Source of the DNA: Alectoria sarmentosa
Lineage: Eukaryota > Ascomycota > Lecanoromycetes > Lecanorales > Parmeliaceae
Length of the DNA stretch: 64,000 bases
Reading direction: 5' to 3'
NCBI GenBank assembly: GCA_009733775.1
Contig: WOGZ01000172.1
Coordinates: 1 to 64,000, forward strand
The translations under genes and the position numbers were made by a program. This document shows positions 1 through 9,192 of this stretch, piece after piece. Under the pieces are notes generated by a model, which did not search any database, was not told the DNA's origin, and saw only the letters and a program-made list of their open reading frames with translations. The stretch's first letter is position 1; every line of letters begins with the position of its first letter.

Positions 1-1
1 C

Positions 2-394
2 GTTATTAATAAATCATTTAAAAAATTGAACGATAAAATGTTCGACTCATTTAAAGTTATATTCATTATCGATTTTTTTTACAAATTGAAACTATCTAAA
101 ATCATAAAAATCTATAACGTCTTTTATTTTAAATTCTTAAACCTCGCCTTTATCAATTCATTATCTAATCAAAAAAACCTTTCTTTTAAAGCTATTATCG
201 TCAAAGATAAAAAGAAATAAATAATTGAAGACATATTAGATTTAAAGAAATTATGAAATCGTCTTAAATATAAGATTAAATGAAAAAACGTCGATAAAGA
301 TCTTAATTGATATAATATTAACGAAAGTGAATTTGATAATATAAAAAACGTAATGAAAGACTTTTATAAAAGATATTCAAACAAGTTAAGATAA
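2..394 (+). pseudogene. Ty3/Gypsy chromovirus integrase C-terminus with chromodomain, inactivated
   Basis: Reading from base 2 gives the end of a Gypsy integrase (motifs such as FDSFKVI and LKLSKIIKIYNVF, like the post-catalytic domain of chromoviruses), then a chromodomain-like block at about 221-391 (EDILDLKK, then LKYKIK, then a DNIKNVMKDFYKRYSNK tail). TGA stops sit where chromodomains carry conserved Trp (after LKYKIK, and before YNINE), as expected if TGG became TGA. A TAA at 392-394 is the probable natural end. The chromodomain in this class directs insertion to marked chromatin. The rest of the element lies left of the window. Confidence 0.75.
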
Positions 395-1079
395 AAAGAT
401 TAAACACTACTCGATTGAATTAATAACTAATTTATAAAAAGATCTCATCATTCACTTTTTCTCTTCTTTCTTTCTTTCTCACAGTCGTCGTTGTCACAAT
501 AGGCGACGGCGATTGTATATAGCTTTCGACTATTGTGCGTGCGTCTTCACGTCATTTTTTCAACGACAAAATCGATCGATGTCGACGACAACGACGTGTC
601 GATTTAAGGTTTAAACGAATCGTACCCTACATTCTTAATAAAACTAACTTTTCTTTAACATCACATTTTTTTAACACTATTCGATTAAGCTTAGCGTGAC
701 TTAATAGAGGCATTTGTTCTCATATAAATGTCTTTTTTTTATATATATACTTTCTTCTCACTTAGTTGTTTTATTTAATATACTCATATGATATGACTTT
801 ATATTAATTCTAATAAAAGCAGGCTAATCGATATCGTATATTAATTTTAAAGTTTATAATAAATGATATAATGATGTTGAATAGCCGCAACATTAAAACG
901 ATAAAATTAAATAAATTATTTAATTATAAAAATTTAAAATCTTTCAAGATCATTAAAGTATATAATAATTCGACATATTATTTAAAATTATCAACGTTAA
1001 TAAAAAGACTTTATTTCGTCTTTCATTTATAATTACTTTATTTGAATAATAATAATTCTCTTTTAAAACAACGTATAAT

Positions 1080-1345
1080 TTTATTATTATTTGTCGATAT
1101 CGATGAGAAAGATGCAATATAAGAAATTAAAAAAATTCTCAAATTCAAAATCGATGAGAGAATAAAAGATTTTATTATAAACAAAAAGAAATGTTTTATA
1201 TACAAAATCAAATATATCGAATCTAAAGTTCATAACAATTTATTATAATAATTATTCGTTAACGCGATAGAAAGTTTCGATTTAATCGTCGATTATTATT
1301 ATAAATATTTAAATAAATTTGAATCTCATTTCTCATTCGAAAAAT
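1080..1345 (+). pseudogene. Second chromodomain-like Gypsy relic
   Basis: The plus-strand reading contains VDIDEKDA, FIYKIKYIESKVHNN and, after stops, NAIESFDLIVDYYYKYLNK. The order (basic strand, aromatic block, 'Asn-Ala ... hydrophobic ... YYYKYLNK' tail) resembles the chromodomain end of a second Gypsy family, different from the one at 2-394. Frame and limits are approximate. The recurring repeat at about 1,530-1,768 begins just downstream and could be its 3' LTR. Confidence 0.45.
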
Positions 1346-1529
1346 TATTCGAATAAAGCTTTTTATTAACATTATTAATATATAATTTCTTCGCCTATAA
1401 CGATCTCGAATTTAAATCGAAATATTAAGTTATAACGATTAAAGACGTTATTTCGTTTACATTTAGACGCGCGTTATGAGTATAAAAAAACTTGTTAAAA
1501 AGTCGTTACAAGAGCTTCGATTTTAAGGA

Positions 1530-1768
1530 GGAAAATAATATCATAATTTCTTTCTTTGTATATCTATGTCATATTTGCATCAATATTTAATATGCCCGAT
1601 ACGTTTGATATGCCTTCATATTTGCGTTAATTTATATTTAATTTAGCGTCTTAACGAGTGCGCATCTTCTTCACGATATCGCTCTTTATAATTACTTTTC
1701 ATAAATAATATTTTTTATATACTATCAATATAAGTCATTACATACACATTAAGTCTCTAATATTAATT
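1530..1768 (+). repeat. Dispersed repeat, copy A (possible LTR relic)
   Basis: This stretch aligns along its length, same orientation, with about 46,975-47,205 in the right AT block. Shared anchors include AACGAGTGCGCATCTT and ATTACTTTTCATAAATA. Most differences are transitions, with this copy keeping more C (for example CTTCACGAT here versus TTTTATAAT). Similarity stops abruptly after TAATATTA on the right. It probably is an LTR or other piece of one transposon family, mutated to different degrees. Confidence 0.7.
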
Positions 1769-3190
1769 TTATAAATTGTTATTTTGTTTTAACATTGAGT
1801 TTTATTTAAATAATGTTTTAACATTATCATAATTTAAACAATTATCAAAATTATTAAAATTAGCATAATATTTAAGATTATATAAATGTATATAACGAGA
1901 ATAATAAGTTTAAAAAATTATATATAAGAAAGAAAGATTTATATATAGATTTCTAAATTACGTTAAAGTCGATAAATTCGATAAAACTGAGTAGATAATA
2001 AAGCTAAGTAGATAATAAAATTAAATAAAGTACGCTCGTAACAAAAATGATCATTTATACTTTATTTTTAAAGTTTGCGTTCGATTTTTTGAATAAACGA
2101 TGTTATTATATTATTTTAATATATATTGTTAATTTTATAATATAAATTTATTTTATAATTTCAAAAGATATAAACTTTATAATAATTGTTGAAAAAAAGA
2201 TAATAAAAGTATTAAATATAATTAAGACGTTTATTATAGCATTAATTATAATAATATCGACGATAATAGCATCGACGATAGCAATAATAAAGATAATAAA
2301 TATATTAATTATTACATTATTGAATAATAATAAAAATATTATTATCTGATAGATTAAAAAAAATTATTTCGATTATTTTATATTCGAATTTAATTTACCG
2401 AGATTTACGATTATAAAACGAAATCGTATATATATTATATATAAATTTGAAAATATATTAGTGCTATTTTCAAGCCACATTTCATTAATCGAAAGGCTAA
2501 CGAAAATATATGGGCATATTTTGAAAATATGTGGTTGCAGAAGTAGGCCTAAGAAAGTTAAGGTACGTTTTATCCGAGATGGAAAGTCTTGGCGCCCAGA
2601 TATTCATTAGTCTCAGCCCTATCTGAGTGGACCAAGCGAATAATTACTGCGTAATCTACGTGAAAATCTTTCATCCTTCGTACGTATCATTGTTTCTACT
2701 GTATAATGTTTTGGTAAGGCGGATATTTGGGTTGTTATGACAATCAATTGACGCGGGAGATCTGACCTGAGTCATATGCGATACGCATTCCTAGCTGCAG
2801 CTGCTGGCCACTGCGAGCACATCCTTGGGCTCGAGCGCTGCAGCTTCTATCCGACTTCTCTGTTCCAGGTGAATGCAATGTCATGCAGGTAGGTACTCTG
2901 TAAGTAGGTAGGACTGTTGCGGCAGCTTCAAAATAAACTCCGGCGTCAGAATTCTGTCTTCGTCTCTGATTATCAGACGAAGACTCGACTTCTTCACCAA
3001 CCAAACACTTATAAGGACCTCAACATCAGCCCCCCAACGATCCACTTCGCTACCGAAGAGTTCGTAACATACAGTCTCGCGTCACGAAATCGCGAACCTT
3101 CAGCCCTGGCAGCAATTCCCGCACCTACAGCCCCATGAAATTATTGGGCAGTCTTTTCAACGGGAGCCGGAGCTCCACAAATCCGTCGTT

Positions 3191-3352
3191 CACGATGGAC
3201 CGGAACCTTCAAGGACGAACAAAAGTTAGATTAGCGCGCCTCCAGCCGTCGTGCATTCGAGCAGGCTGTCGGCTTCACAACTCCTCGTGCACAATGGAAC
3301 GGAGCTTTGTAAGGACGAGTCATCATCGCAATAGCCTGACTCCAGCCATCGT
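3191..3352 (+). repeat. Imperfect tandem duplication, period about 100 bp
   Basis: About 60 bases starting CACGATGGACCGG at 3,191 recur about 100 bp later, starting CACAATGGAACGG at 3,290. Both units contain AAGGACGA and end in CTCCAGCC followed by GTCGT or ATCGT. Mismatches are mostly substitutions, suggesting an old local duplication. Confidence 0.5.
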
Positions 3353-3562
3353 TGACGCGAGGAAGCAGTCATCTTTATCAGGGGAACATGCGAGTGCCGC
3401 GTAGGATCTGAAACGGCTCGATGAAATGATGGCTGCGACTTTCAAAAAATATCCAAAGAGAGTCATCCTCGACCCTGAGCCCATCTTCGCCGTGCCGCAT
3501 AATCCAGCTCTTTCGCGACGTGATTCTCTGGTACATCAAGTCCACTTCAAGCAAGCTCTATG

Positions 3563-4204
3563 CTACCGCCCGTTAGCAAGAGAAACAGGGCCGCTCCGAT
3601 GACAGCCGACGAGCAGAGATGACCGCTCCATGATGCAAGCGAAAGAAATCTTGATGCGGGCAGGGGTAGAGCATGCTGGAGGCGAGAAGTCATTGCCGGA
3701 GCCCAAAGTAGTAGGTATGGCAACCAGACCGTCCCTCTGGACGGAAGATGGGCGCAACTTGAGCGGTGTGATGAATTGCAAGGGCCAAGCCAGGAATACC
3801 TCTTGCACAGAAAGACCGAATTCGATACATACCCCGGGGAGTTGTGTTGTGTAGCCCGCGCACATCACAAGAGTATCTGCAGCATTGTTGGCAGATCGGT
3901 AAAAGTCGCTGCGGGGAAGAATAGGATGGGATGGAATTGATGCATGGGGGCAGGTATACAAAGGGAGCATGCATGCATAGACTTTTTCAGACTGTATGAA
4001 CTTGGGTGGCGGTGGTTTGCGGTAGATGCTTCGGATCGCACTGGATGGTCTGCCACGGACATGCCGTGCGTACACCCCTCCTCCGATTTCTGTTCCTGCT
4101 CCCGCCCTCGTCATGCGGTGAGTCACCTCCCCATCGATCGAGACGGCCTCGAGTGGCTTGACGAAGAAGTTATCACCTTTTCCCGCCGAGGCCGCTTCAC
4201 TCAA
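3563..4204 (-). CDS. Weak hypothetical ORF near isochore edge
   Basis: An open minus-strand frame of about 210 codons. It does not start with ATG (TTG at 4,204); the first in-frame ATG is near 4,113. The first 80 residues look coding (charged and Gly-rich, with a KPPPPKF motif), while the second half does not resemble a folded protein and may be intron or non-coding. No family is recognised. It could be a degraded gene, one exon of a gene, or chance. Confidence 0.2.
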   Translation of the reverse strand: MSEAASAGKGDNFFVKPLEAVSIDGEVTHRMTRAGAGTEIGGGVYARHVRGRPSSAIRSIYRKPPPPKFIQSEKVYACMLPLYTCPHASIPSHPILPRSDFYRSANNAADTLVMCAGYTTQLPGVCIEFGLSVQEVFLAWPLQFITPLKLRPSSVQRDGLVAIPTTLGSGNDFSPPACSTPARIKISFACIMERSSLLVGCHRSGPVSLANGR

Positions 4205-4484
4205 AGGCTCGCTTGCTCCTAGGGCTGCCGTGACTCACAACCCGACTGGAGACGGGTTGAAACTGGCAACGCATACTCTTGCAAATGAGGCTTTTCATTG
4301 ATGCTCTGTCATCTAATAATATCAAAACGCTGACATGTCTATCGTACTAAGCGCCAAAAAAACAGCTATGATGGTTAACCTTGCTCCTATTTTCCAACTA
4401 GGACCGAAAACATTGTCGCTATTCTATAGCTATACGTTCGGTCACTGAGATCGTGAGACGAAATACCAGATACCCCACCGGCGC

Positions 4485-7400
4485 TCACCTCTCCCAAAGC
4501 GGGGCATTTGTTGGAGGTGACCTTGCTACTTTCTTTTCAAAGTAAGTGATCACAGTGGCAGACGTAGAAGTTTCTACGATGGTGCTTGTCCAGACGGACG
4601 TGTGGAGGGAAGTGATAACTGACTAAGGGAAAACGTCAATTAGCAGAGGCCTCAAGCTTGCGTACTTATGGTTTCACTTACGATGCAGCCAGTACAGTTC
4701 TGGGGGGCAGCTGTAAAGCTAGCGTTCCGGTTCAGCGGGTTGGTGGGCTGGCTAAATGAGGGTGTAGTGACGTTCGAAGAGATCGGGGGAAATCCCGATG
4801 GGGTGGATGAGATGTTCGTAGAGATCGTTGGGAAGCCCGACGGGCTAGAGGAAATATGGTGGGTCGAGGTAGTCAAACCGCTAGTCTTATTGTCCGATGC
4901 AACGGGTATGGTTAATATGTGAGAAGTGTTGATAGATAAAGACGGAAATCCGGATGATTTAGATAGCGCGGATGTGACGTTGGTACTGGCGCTCGGGAAT
5001 CCAGATGGTGTAGAACTCTGGAAACCAGATCGATCAGAAACGCTGGGAAGCGTGAAGGAAGGGACGGTAGGAGTTGAACCGTTACTTGATATCTTAGGTA
5101 GCCCCGAGGGAGATGATGTGACTGATCCAGAAGATGTTCCTATAGCCGTACTGTTCGATGATATTGTGGGAATTCGAGACGGGGTTGATCCGCCGGACGA
5201 GGTACTGTTTGACGAGATTGTGGCTAGTCCAGATGGGCTGGAAGAAAACGTCCCCGCAGAAGAGCTGCTATTAGTAGATATCGTAGGAACACCTGATGGA
5301 GCCGCACTGGTCGGGAATCCGATGGACGAACGGTTTGATGGGGCCGTAGGGAATCCAGAAGAGGCTGTGGAGCTCTGGTACCCAGATCGATCCGAGACAC
5401 TAGGCAAATTGAAAGGAGGAATCGTACCGGAAGAGCTATTGGCCGGTATGGTAGGTACGCCAGATGGAACCGAAATGGTGGGAAATACCGTCAACGAAAT
5501 GTTGGAAAAAGTTGTGGGCGACCCAGAGGCTGCAGTGGCTACCGTGGATAGTGCAGATGGGGCTGGACTACTGGCAAGCCCTTTGGACGAAGTGTTTAAA
5601 GAAAGGGTAGGAAACCCGAATGAGGCGGTTGAACTCTGGAGTCCAGATCGATCTGACGCGTTCGGCAGAGTGAAAGGAGGAAGCATAGGAGAAGAGCTGT
5701 TGGCTGAGATTGTAGGAATTCCAGACAGAGTAGAAGAGGTACCACTGCGACAACGTTCAGCATGGGGATGTAAAATGGAGCAGCGCTTACTCACATAGAC
5801 ACCGGCGGACTAGCGGAAGGAAGCGAAGGAGTGTTGACGCTTGGGTGTAAGATAGGGGTAACAGTGCTGTTCATGGAGATTGAAATACTCCTAGAGGGGC
5901 TGATAGTAGGACTAACACCTAAGGTGGTATTTGTCGTGAAGTGCGGTAATCCGCTGATAAGGCGTGCACTTATAGTAAAGGGGTCAGTATATGGACTCTG
6001 GCTATCTTGCTTGTCTCTGAAGAAGCAGTTCTGGTTGTCGAGAGTGTTTGGGAAGTAAGATGCCGCAAAGCAATTGTCTTGAGAGAATCCGAGATTGACA
6101 ACAGCGCATTCGTTGATACAGGCGTACAAGTCGGGTTCGTCTAGACCTTGATTAGACGGGCCAGGGTAGTTGATGTAGCAATAAATCAGGAACGTCTGGC
6201 CATGAGTAGTGTAATCTGTGCCGTTCTCGACAGGGCATACACCTCCAAGAGAAGGTAGCGACGTACTACTTGACCCTGGTGAGGTCGAAGTAGGTGTGAT
6301 AATGCTGGAAGATCCAGTGGGAATGCTGAAGGAAGAGACCGAGAGTCCCGTACGAGTACCTGAAGAAATTCCAGAGGTAGGCGTAGTGGAGTTAGCGGGT
6401 CCAATAGGAGCCATTGATTGGGAACCAGAAATGGTTGGTGCCGATCTTGGAGGTCCATTTGTAGGAACAAATGGTGGAGTGCTGGCGGTGGGTGATTTTG
6501 ACGTTGATGATCCACTGGGAGTATTCGAAATAAAGCTTGAAGAAACAGAAGCACTAAGGGGAGCGCTAGATGCAAGAGCTGTGGAGTTCATGGAGACCAT
6601 AGAAGGACCTGGAGAAAAAGCAGTTCCGAGGATAGTAGGAGAAGCGGAAGAGGCACTAAAGATCGAGAAGGGCGACTTAAGGACTACACTGTTTGAAGGG
6701 AAGGGAATCATGGCCGTGTTGCTGGAAGATAACGAAATGTTGGTGCTTGGTGGGGTGGTACCGCTCGAGGCTGGCACAGTAGTGGCATTCACTGACGAAG
6801 GTATCACTATGACTGTCGTAGTTGTTGTGTCATAAGCTGTGCCAGAAAGAGTGGCCTCTCTATAGTCGATCTCAGTCATAGTCCTGGTCTGATATACGAG
6901 TATTAGTGTTTGACAGCAGAAAACATTCAATGGGTCTCATACAGATGTCACAGTAGCCGTTTGGTCAAAAACACTTGGAGTGATCGTAAGGCATGAGCAA
7001 GCACTAGAGACGGTGGAGATGAGTGACAGGTTTTGTGGGCTCAGTGTACACGCTTCGATGATCACAGATGCGGGAGTAATGAACTGTCGTTTGATATTTG
7101 GGCCAGCTGTGGTTGTGACTGTCGCTGTGGCCGTCGGGACTGTTATAGCGTCGACATCTATCCCAGTAGTCACTGTCGTAGTTGTGATTACGGTGCTATA
7201 TTTCCAGTCAACAGATTTGCGTAAAGGTCAAGCAGGGGCATGCAGACGTTCTGCCGGTAATTGGTATCGTACTAGTCGAGATACCGATGGTCAGGTAGCT
7301 ACTGCAGAAGGGAACAGAGTCGTCGGAATACTGCTGGAATGAGAGTAGAGTATCATCCTCCAGACAGAGTTGGTCCTTCTTTTGGAGCTCTTTCCTAAAG

Positions 7401-7492
7401 ACTTCGTCTACGGGAAGTCGATGACTCAGGGCCGCGCCGCAAATGATATACACAACAAGGGCGATAGGGCCCAACAACGAAGGTGGAAGCAT
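4485..7492 (-). CDS. Secreted Ser/Thr-rich repeat protein with PAN/Apple-like module
   Basis: Five exons: 7492-7285, 7172-6943, 6888-5795, 5744-4682, 4622-4485, giving 910 residues. Donors and acceptors are canonical and phases agree; the first intron (112 nt) is least certain because TATAG at about 7,197 is another acceptor. An N-terminal signal peptide (LLGPIALVVYIICGAALS) is followed by the Cys-spaced, TVT-rich pattern common in fungal surface proteins (SACSCLTIT near the end of exon 2). Residues about 362-460 form a Cys-rich PAN/Apple-like module (CPVENGTDYT ... CYINYPG ... ACINECAV ... NCFFRD). Exon 4 is almost pure Ser/Thr/Pro with repeated SDRSG-QSST-GFPT units and many GFPTIS-type copies. 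It ends with a short exon (NCTGC junction). No C-terminal hydrophobic GPI signal is visible. Likely extracellular or wall-associated and heavily O-glycosylated. Role unknown: adhesin or effector-like is inference. Confidence 0.8.
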
Positions 7493-8128
7493 TTTGAAAG
7501 CTTCGTATCGCTATGCTTAAAGAACGAATACCAGGCAAGAGAAGCCAAAAGCGAATGTGATAAGCAGAAGGGCAGTGCAGTACAGAGCAGAGGCAATGCT
7601 TTATAGGAAATAAAGGAGAAGGCAGGGAGAAGAGCTTCCTTACAGAGGAATATACAGGACTTTGCCATGTTTCAAGTCTGGAACGTCATCGGTAGTGGGG
7701 CGAGTGGAATGGTACATCCTCAAGGGGCTTTGACCGAAGAATGTACGGCATCTAGCCACAGAGGAGTAAGGACATCATGGAGATTCATCCCAACGGGCAT
7801 GTACCAAGACAGGTCTTTCTACTTGGTTGAAGCAAGGAAGCAAAAAGAAGGTGACGAGACTCAAAAGCAAAACTTGCAAAGCCAACGCATTGAACACCTC
7901 CATCATCGAACTGCTAGTCTTTAGAAATTACGTACTATATCCCAATGTTACAGTTGACCAGGGGACCGAAGGCAATGGAAGGAAGTTATACTCTAGTTGT
8001 GATAAATTCATTCGAAGCCACGTAGCATCCGAGGGATGCAGATGGCGCTAATCTTTTTCAGCCCTACCGTCCAACCTCCTTCAAAAACTTTTAACCACAA
8101 ACTCCTCGCTCCGATTTCGCTCCGACAT
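7493..8128. other. Intergenic, 5' of the secreted repeat protein
   Basis: Upstream region of the Ser/Thr-rich gene. Short open frames on both strands show no recognisable protein. No clear promoter element was identified. Confidence 0.5.
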
Positions 8129-8440
8129 TCACTCGTTACATTCCATGGGAGCTTGTTCCTCTTGTCTTGGCTTTGGCCGACGGGATCGAGGAGTCGAGGT
8201 ACGCACCTCATTCGCTCCTTGATACCACCAATACTGACCAGTCTCCCTTGCGCGCTTAGAATCCCGAAACATCTCGTCTACTGTACGACGATCCTTACCG
8301 CTCACAATACGGAGCAACTGGCCAGACTCCGCATCGAGCGCACTATCACCTACCAGATTCGGAATCACTCCGACGAGAGACGGAAGCGCTGGAGGGGATC
8401 TGTCACGACATGTCTGAGTATGTGTGAAGCCGTGTGCCAT
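8129..8440 (-). CDS. Small hypothetical protein (weak)
   Basis: From ATG at 8,440 the frame encodes about 103 residues. The central part looks like a real protein (a charged helix around RTVDEMFRDSKRARETGQYWWY, followed by a basic Pro/Arg/Glu tail). No family is recognised. It lies head-to-head, almost touching, with the plus-strand ORF at 8,464-8,751; both being functional would be unusual. Coding status is uncertain and introns are possible. Confidence 0.3.
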   Translation of the reverse strand: MAHGFTHTQTCRDRSPPALPSLVGVIPNLVGDSALDAESGQLLRIVSGKDRRTVDEMFRDSKRARETGQYWWYQGANEVRTSTPRSRRPKPRQEEQAPMECNE

Positions 8441-8463
8441 CAGATTCCCCAACTGCAGCTGAC

Positions 8464-8751
8464 ATGCAACTCAGTGATGTATTAGATGTCATCACCGCCC
8501 TGCCGCAGTCTGGCCAAGCCAATAGCAATCTCACCTCTCCACCGACTACATCCGCTGACGGGGCCACGCCAATGGCCCAAACGGGCGAGGTCCATACGAC
8601 AAAGAAGATTGAACCAGCAGCTCAAGGGACGATGTACAGAAGCGTGCGGGCTGATCCAGCAGCAGGCCATATCTGGAGGGATTTGAACGGAGACCCTAAA
8701 AGCTGGGAAGCGGCCAAGGCAGTCATGGAGGGCTCCGGAGAAAGGGGATGA
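8464..8751 (+). CDS. Small hypothetical protein (weak)
   Basis: From ATG at 8,464 the frame gives 95 residues: a Ser/Thr/Pro-rich N-terminal half, then a more ordered segment (TMYRSVRADPAAGHIW, DPKSWEAAKAVMEG). The frame is open from GTG at 8,434, so an upstream exon is possible. No family is recognised. The ordered C-terminal half favours a real protein, but support is limited. Confidence 0.33.
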   Translation: MQLSDVLDVITALPQSGQANSNLTSPPTTSADGATPMAQTGEVHTTKKIEPAAQGTMYRSVRADPAAGHIWRDLNGDPKSWEAAKAVMEGSGERG

Positions 8752-8916
8752 GGTCAGTGGCTCACTACATCAACACTTGACGGCTTAAAGCCTCTATCAC
8801 TCGAACCTAAGACATAACAATGACATTTCCATTCTTGGTAGCTCACATCGGATACTATGTACGCAAACTGAGCTTCCGCAACACCAACAATCTGCAACTG
8901 AACTTTACTATCCGTC

Positions 8917-9192
8917 TCAGCTTTCAATCATTGCAACCGAGCGATCATACAAGTGATCACAATTATCTGTTGAAATTTCATGCTCCACATGGCCAAAATT
9001 GCTGTGGCGTCCACAGCCTTGTGGGCAGAGGGATTTCCATTGTTTCGCCAAATCCTCCACCATAGCCACACCATACTCGGGTTCTAACGTATAGCGACCC
9101 GTCCGACGATCTACAAACCTTCTGCTCTCGACCGTGGAGAAATCCTGCAGAAAGTCAATGGGCCCCCGTGTCTCGCAAAGCGCTATAGACAT
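8917..9192 (-). CDS. Hypothetical ORF, possible exon (weak)
   Basis: ATG at 9,192 opens 91 residues. The first 50 look coding (FLQDFSTVESRRFVDRRTGRYT, AMVEDLAKQWK). The rest is Cys/His-rich (CPQGCGRHSNFGHVEHE) without a recognisable spacing. It may be a small gene, a single exon or a decayed remnant. Confidence 0.25.
   Translation of the reverse strand: MSIALCETRGPIDFLQDFSTVESRRFVDRRTGRYTLEPEYGVAMVEDLAKQWKSLCPQGCGRHSNFGHVEHEISTDNCDHLYDRSVAMIES

Larger units (their letters stand above)
1..2460. repeat. Left AT-rich, RIP-like isochore (transposon relics)
   Basis: Very AT-rich DNA, with remaining C and G largely in CpG-type contexts (TCGA, ACG). No open frame exceeds about 65 codons. Translation of the plus strand shows retrotransposon remnants full of stops (separate entries). 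This composition is what RIP produces in Pezizomycotina by C-to-T change in repeated DNA. The change to balanced composition happens over roughly 100 bp near 2,460. About 440-760 is less AT-rich, with a C/T-rich tract near 450-480, and may be the 3' end or LTR of the Gypsy relic to its left. From 1,770 to 2,460 nothing could be identified. Confidence 0.85.
2461..4484. other. Isochore edge and gene-poor flank
   Basis: Balanced composition begins here, but no convincing gene was found. A short palindrome lies at 2,515-2,531 (CATATTTT, one base, AAAATATG), right at the composition change. Several frames stay open by chance on both strands. The longest is the minus-strand frame at 3,563-4,204, listed separately. 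Confidence 0.5.

Noticed and set aside
3135..3404. 89-codon plus-strand ORF
   Set aside because: Overlaps the tandem duplication, composition unlike a folded protein, no family features.
4926..5798. 290-codon plus-strand ORF
   Set aside because: Antisense shadow of the Ser/Thr-repeat exon: the repetitive codons on the minus strand keep the opposite frame open. The minus strand has the signal peptide, Cys module and matching splice sites.
6218..6835. 205-codon plus-strand ORF
   Set aside because: Same reason; antisense to exon 3 of the secreted protein.
7426..7668. 80-codon hydrophobic minus-strand ORF
   Set aside because: Overlaps the start of the secreted protein in another frame; hydrophobic only because of T-rich sequence.
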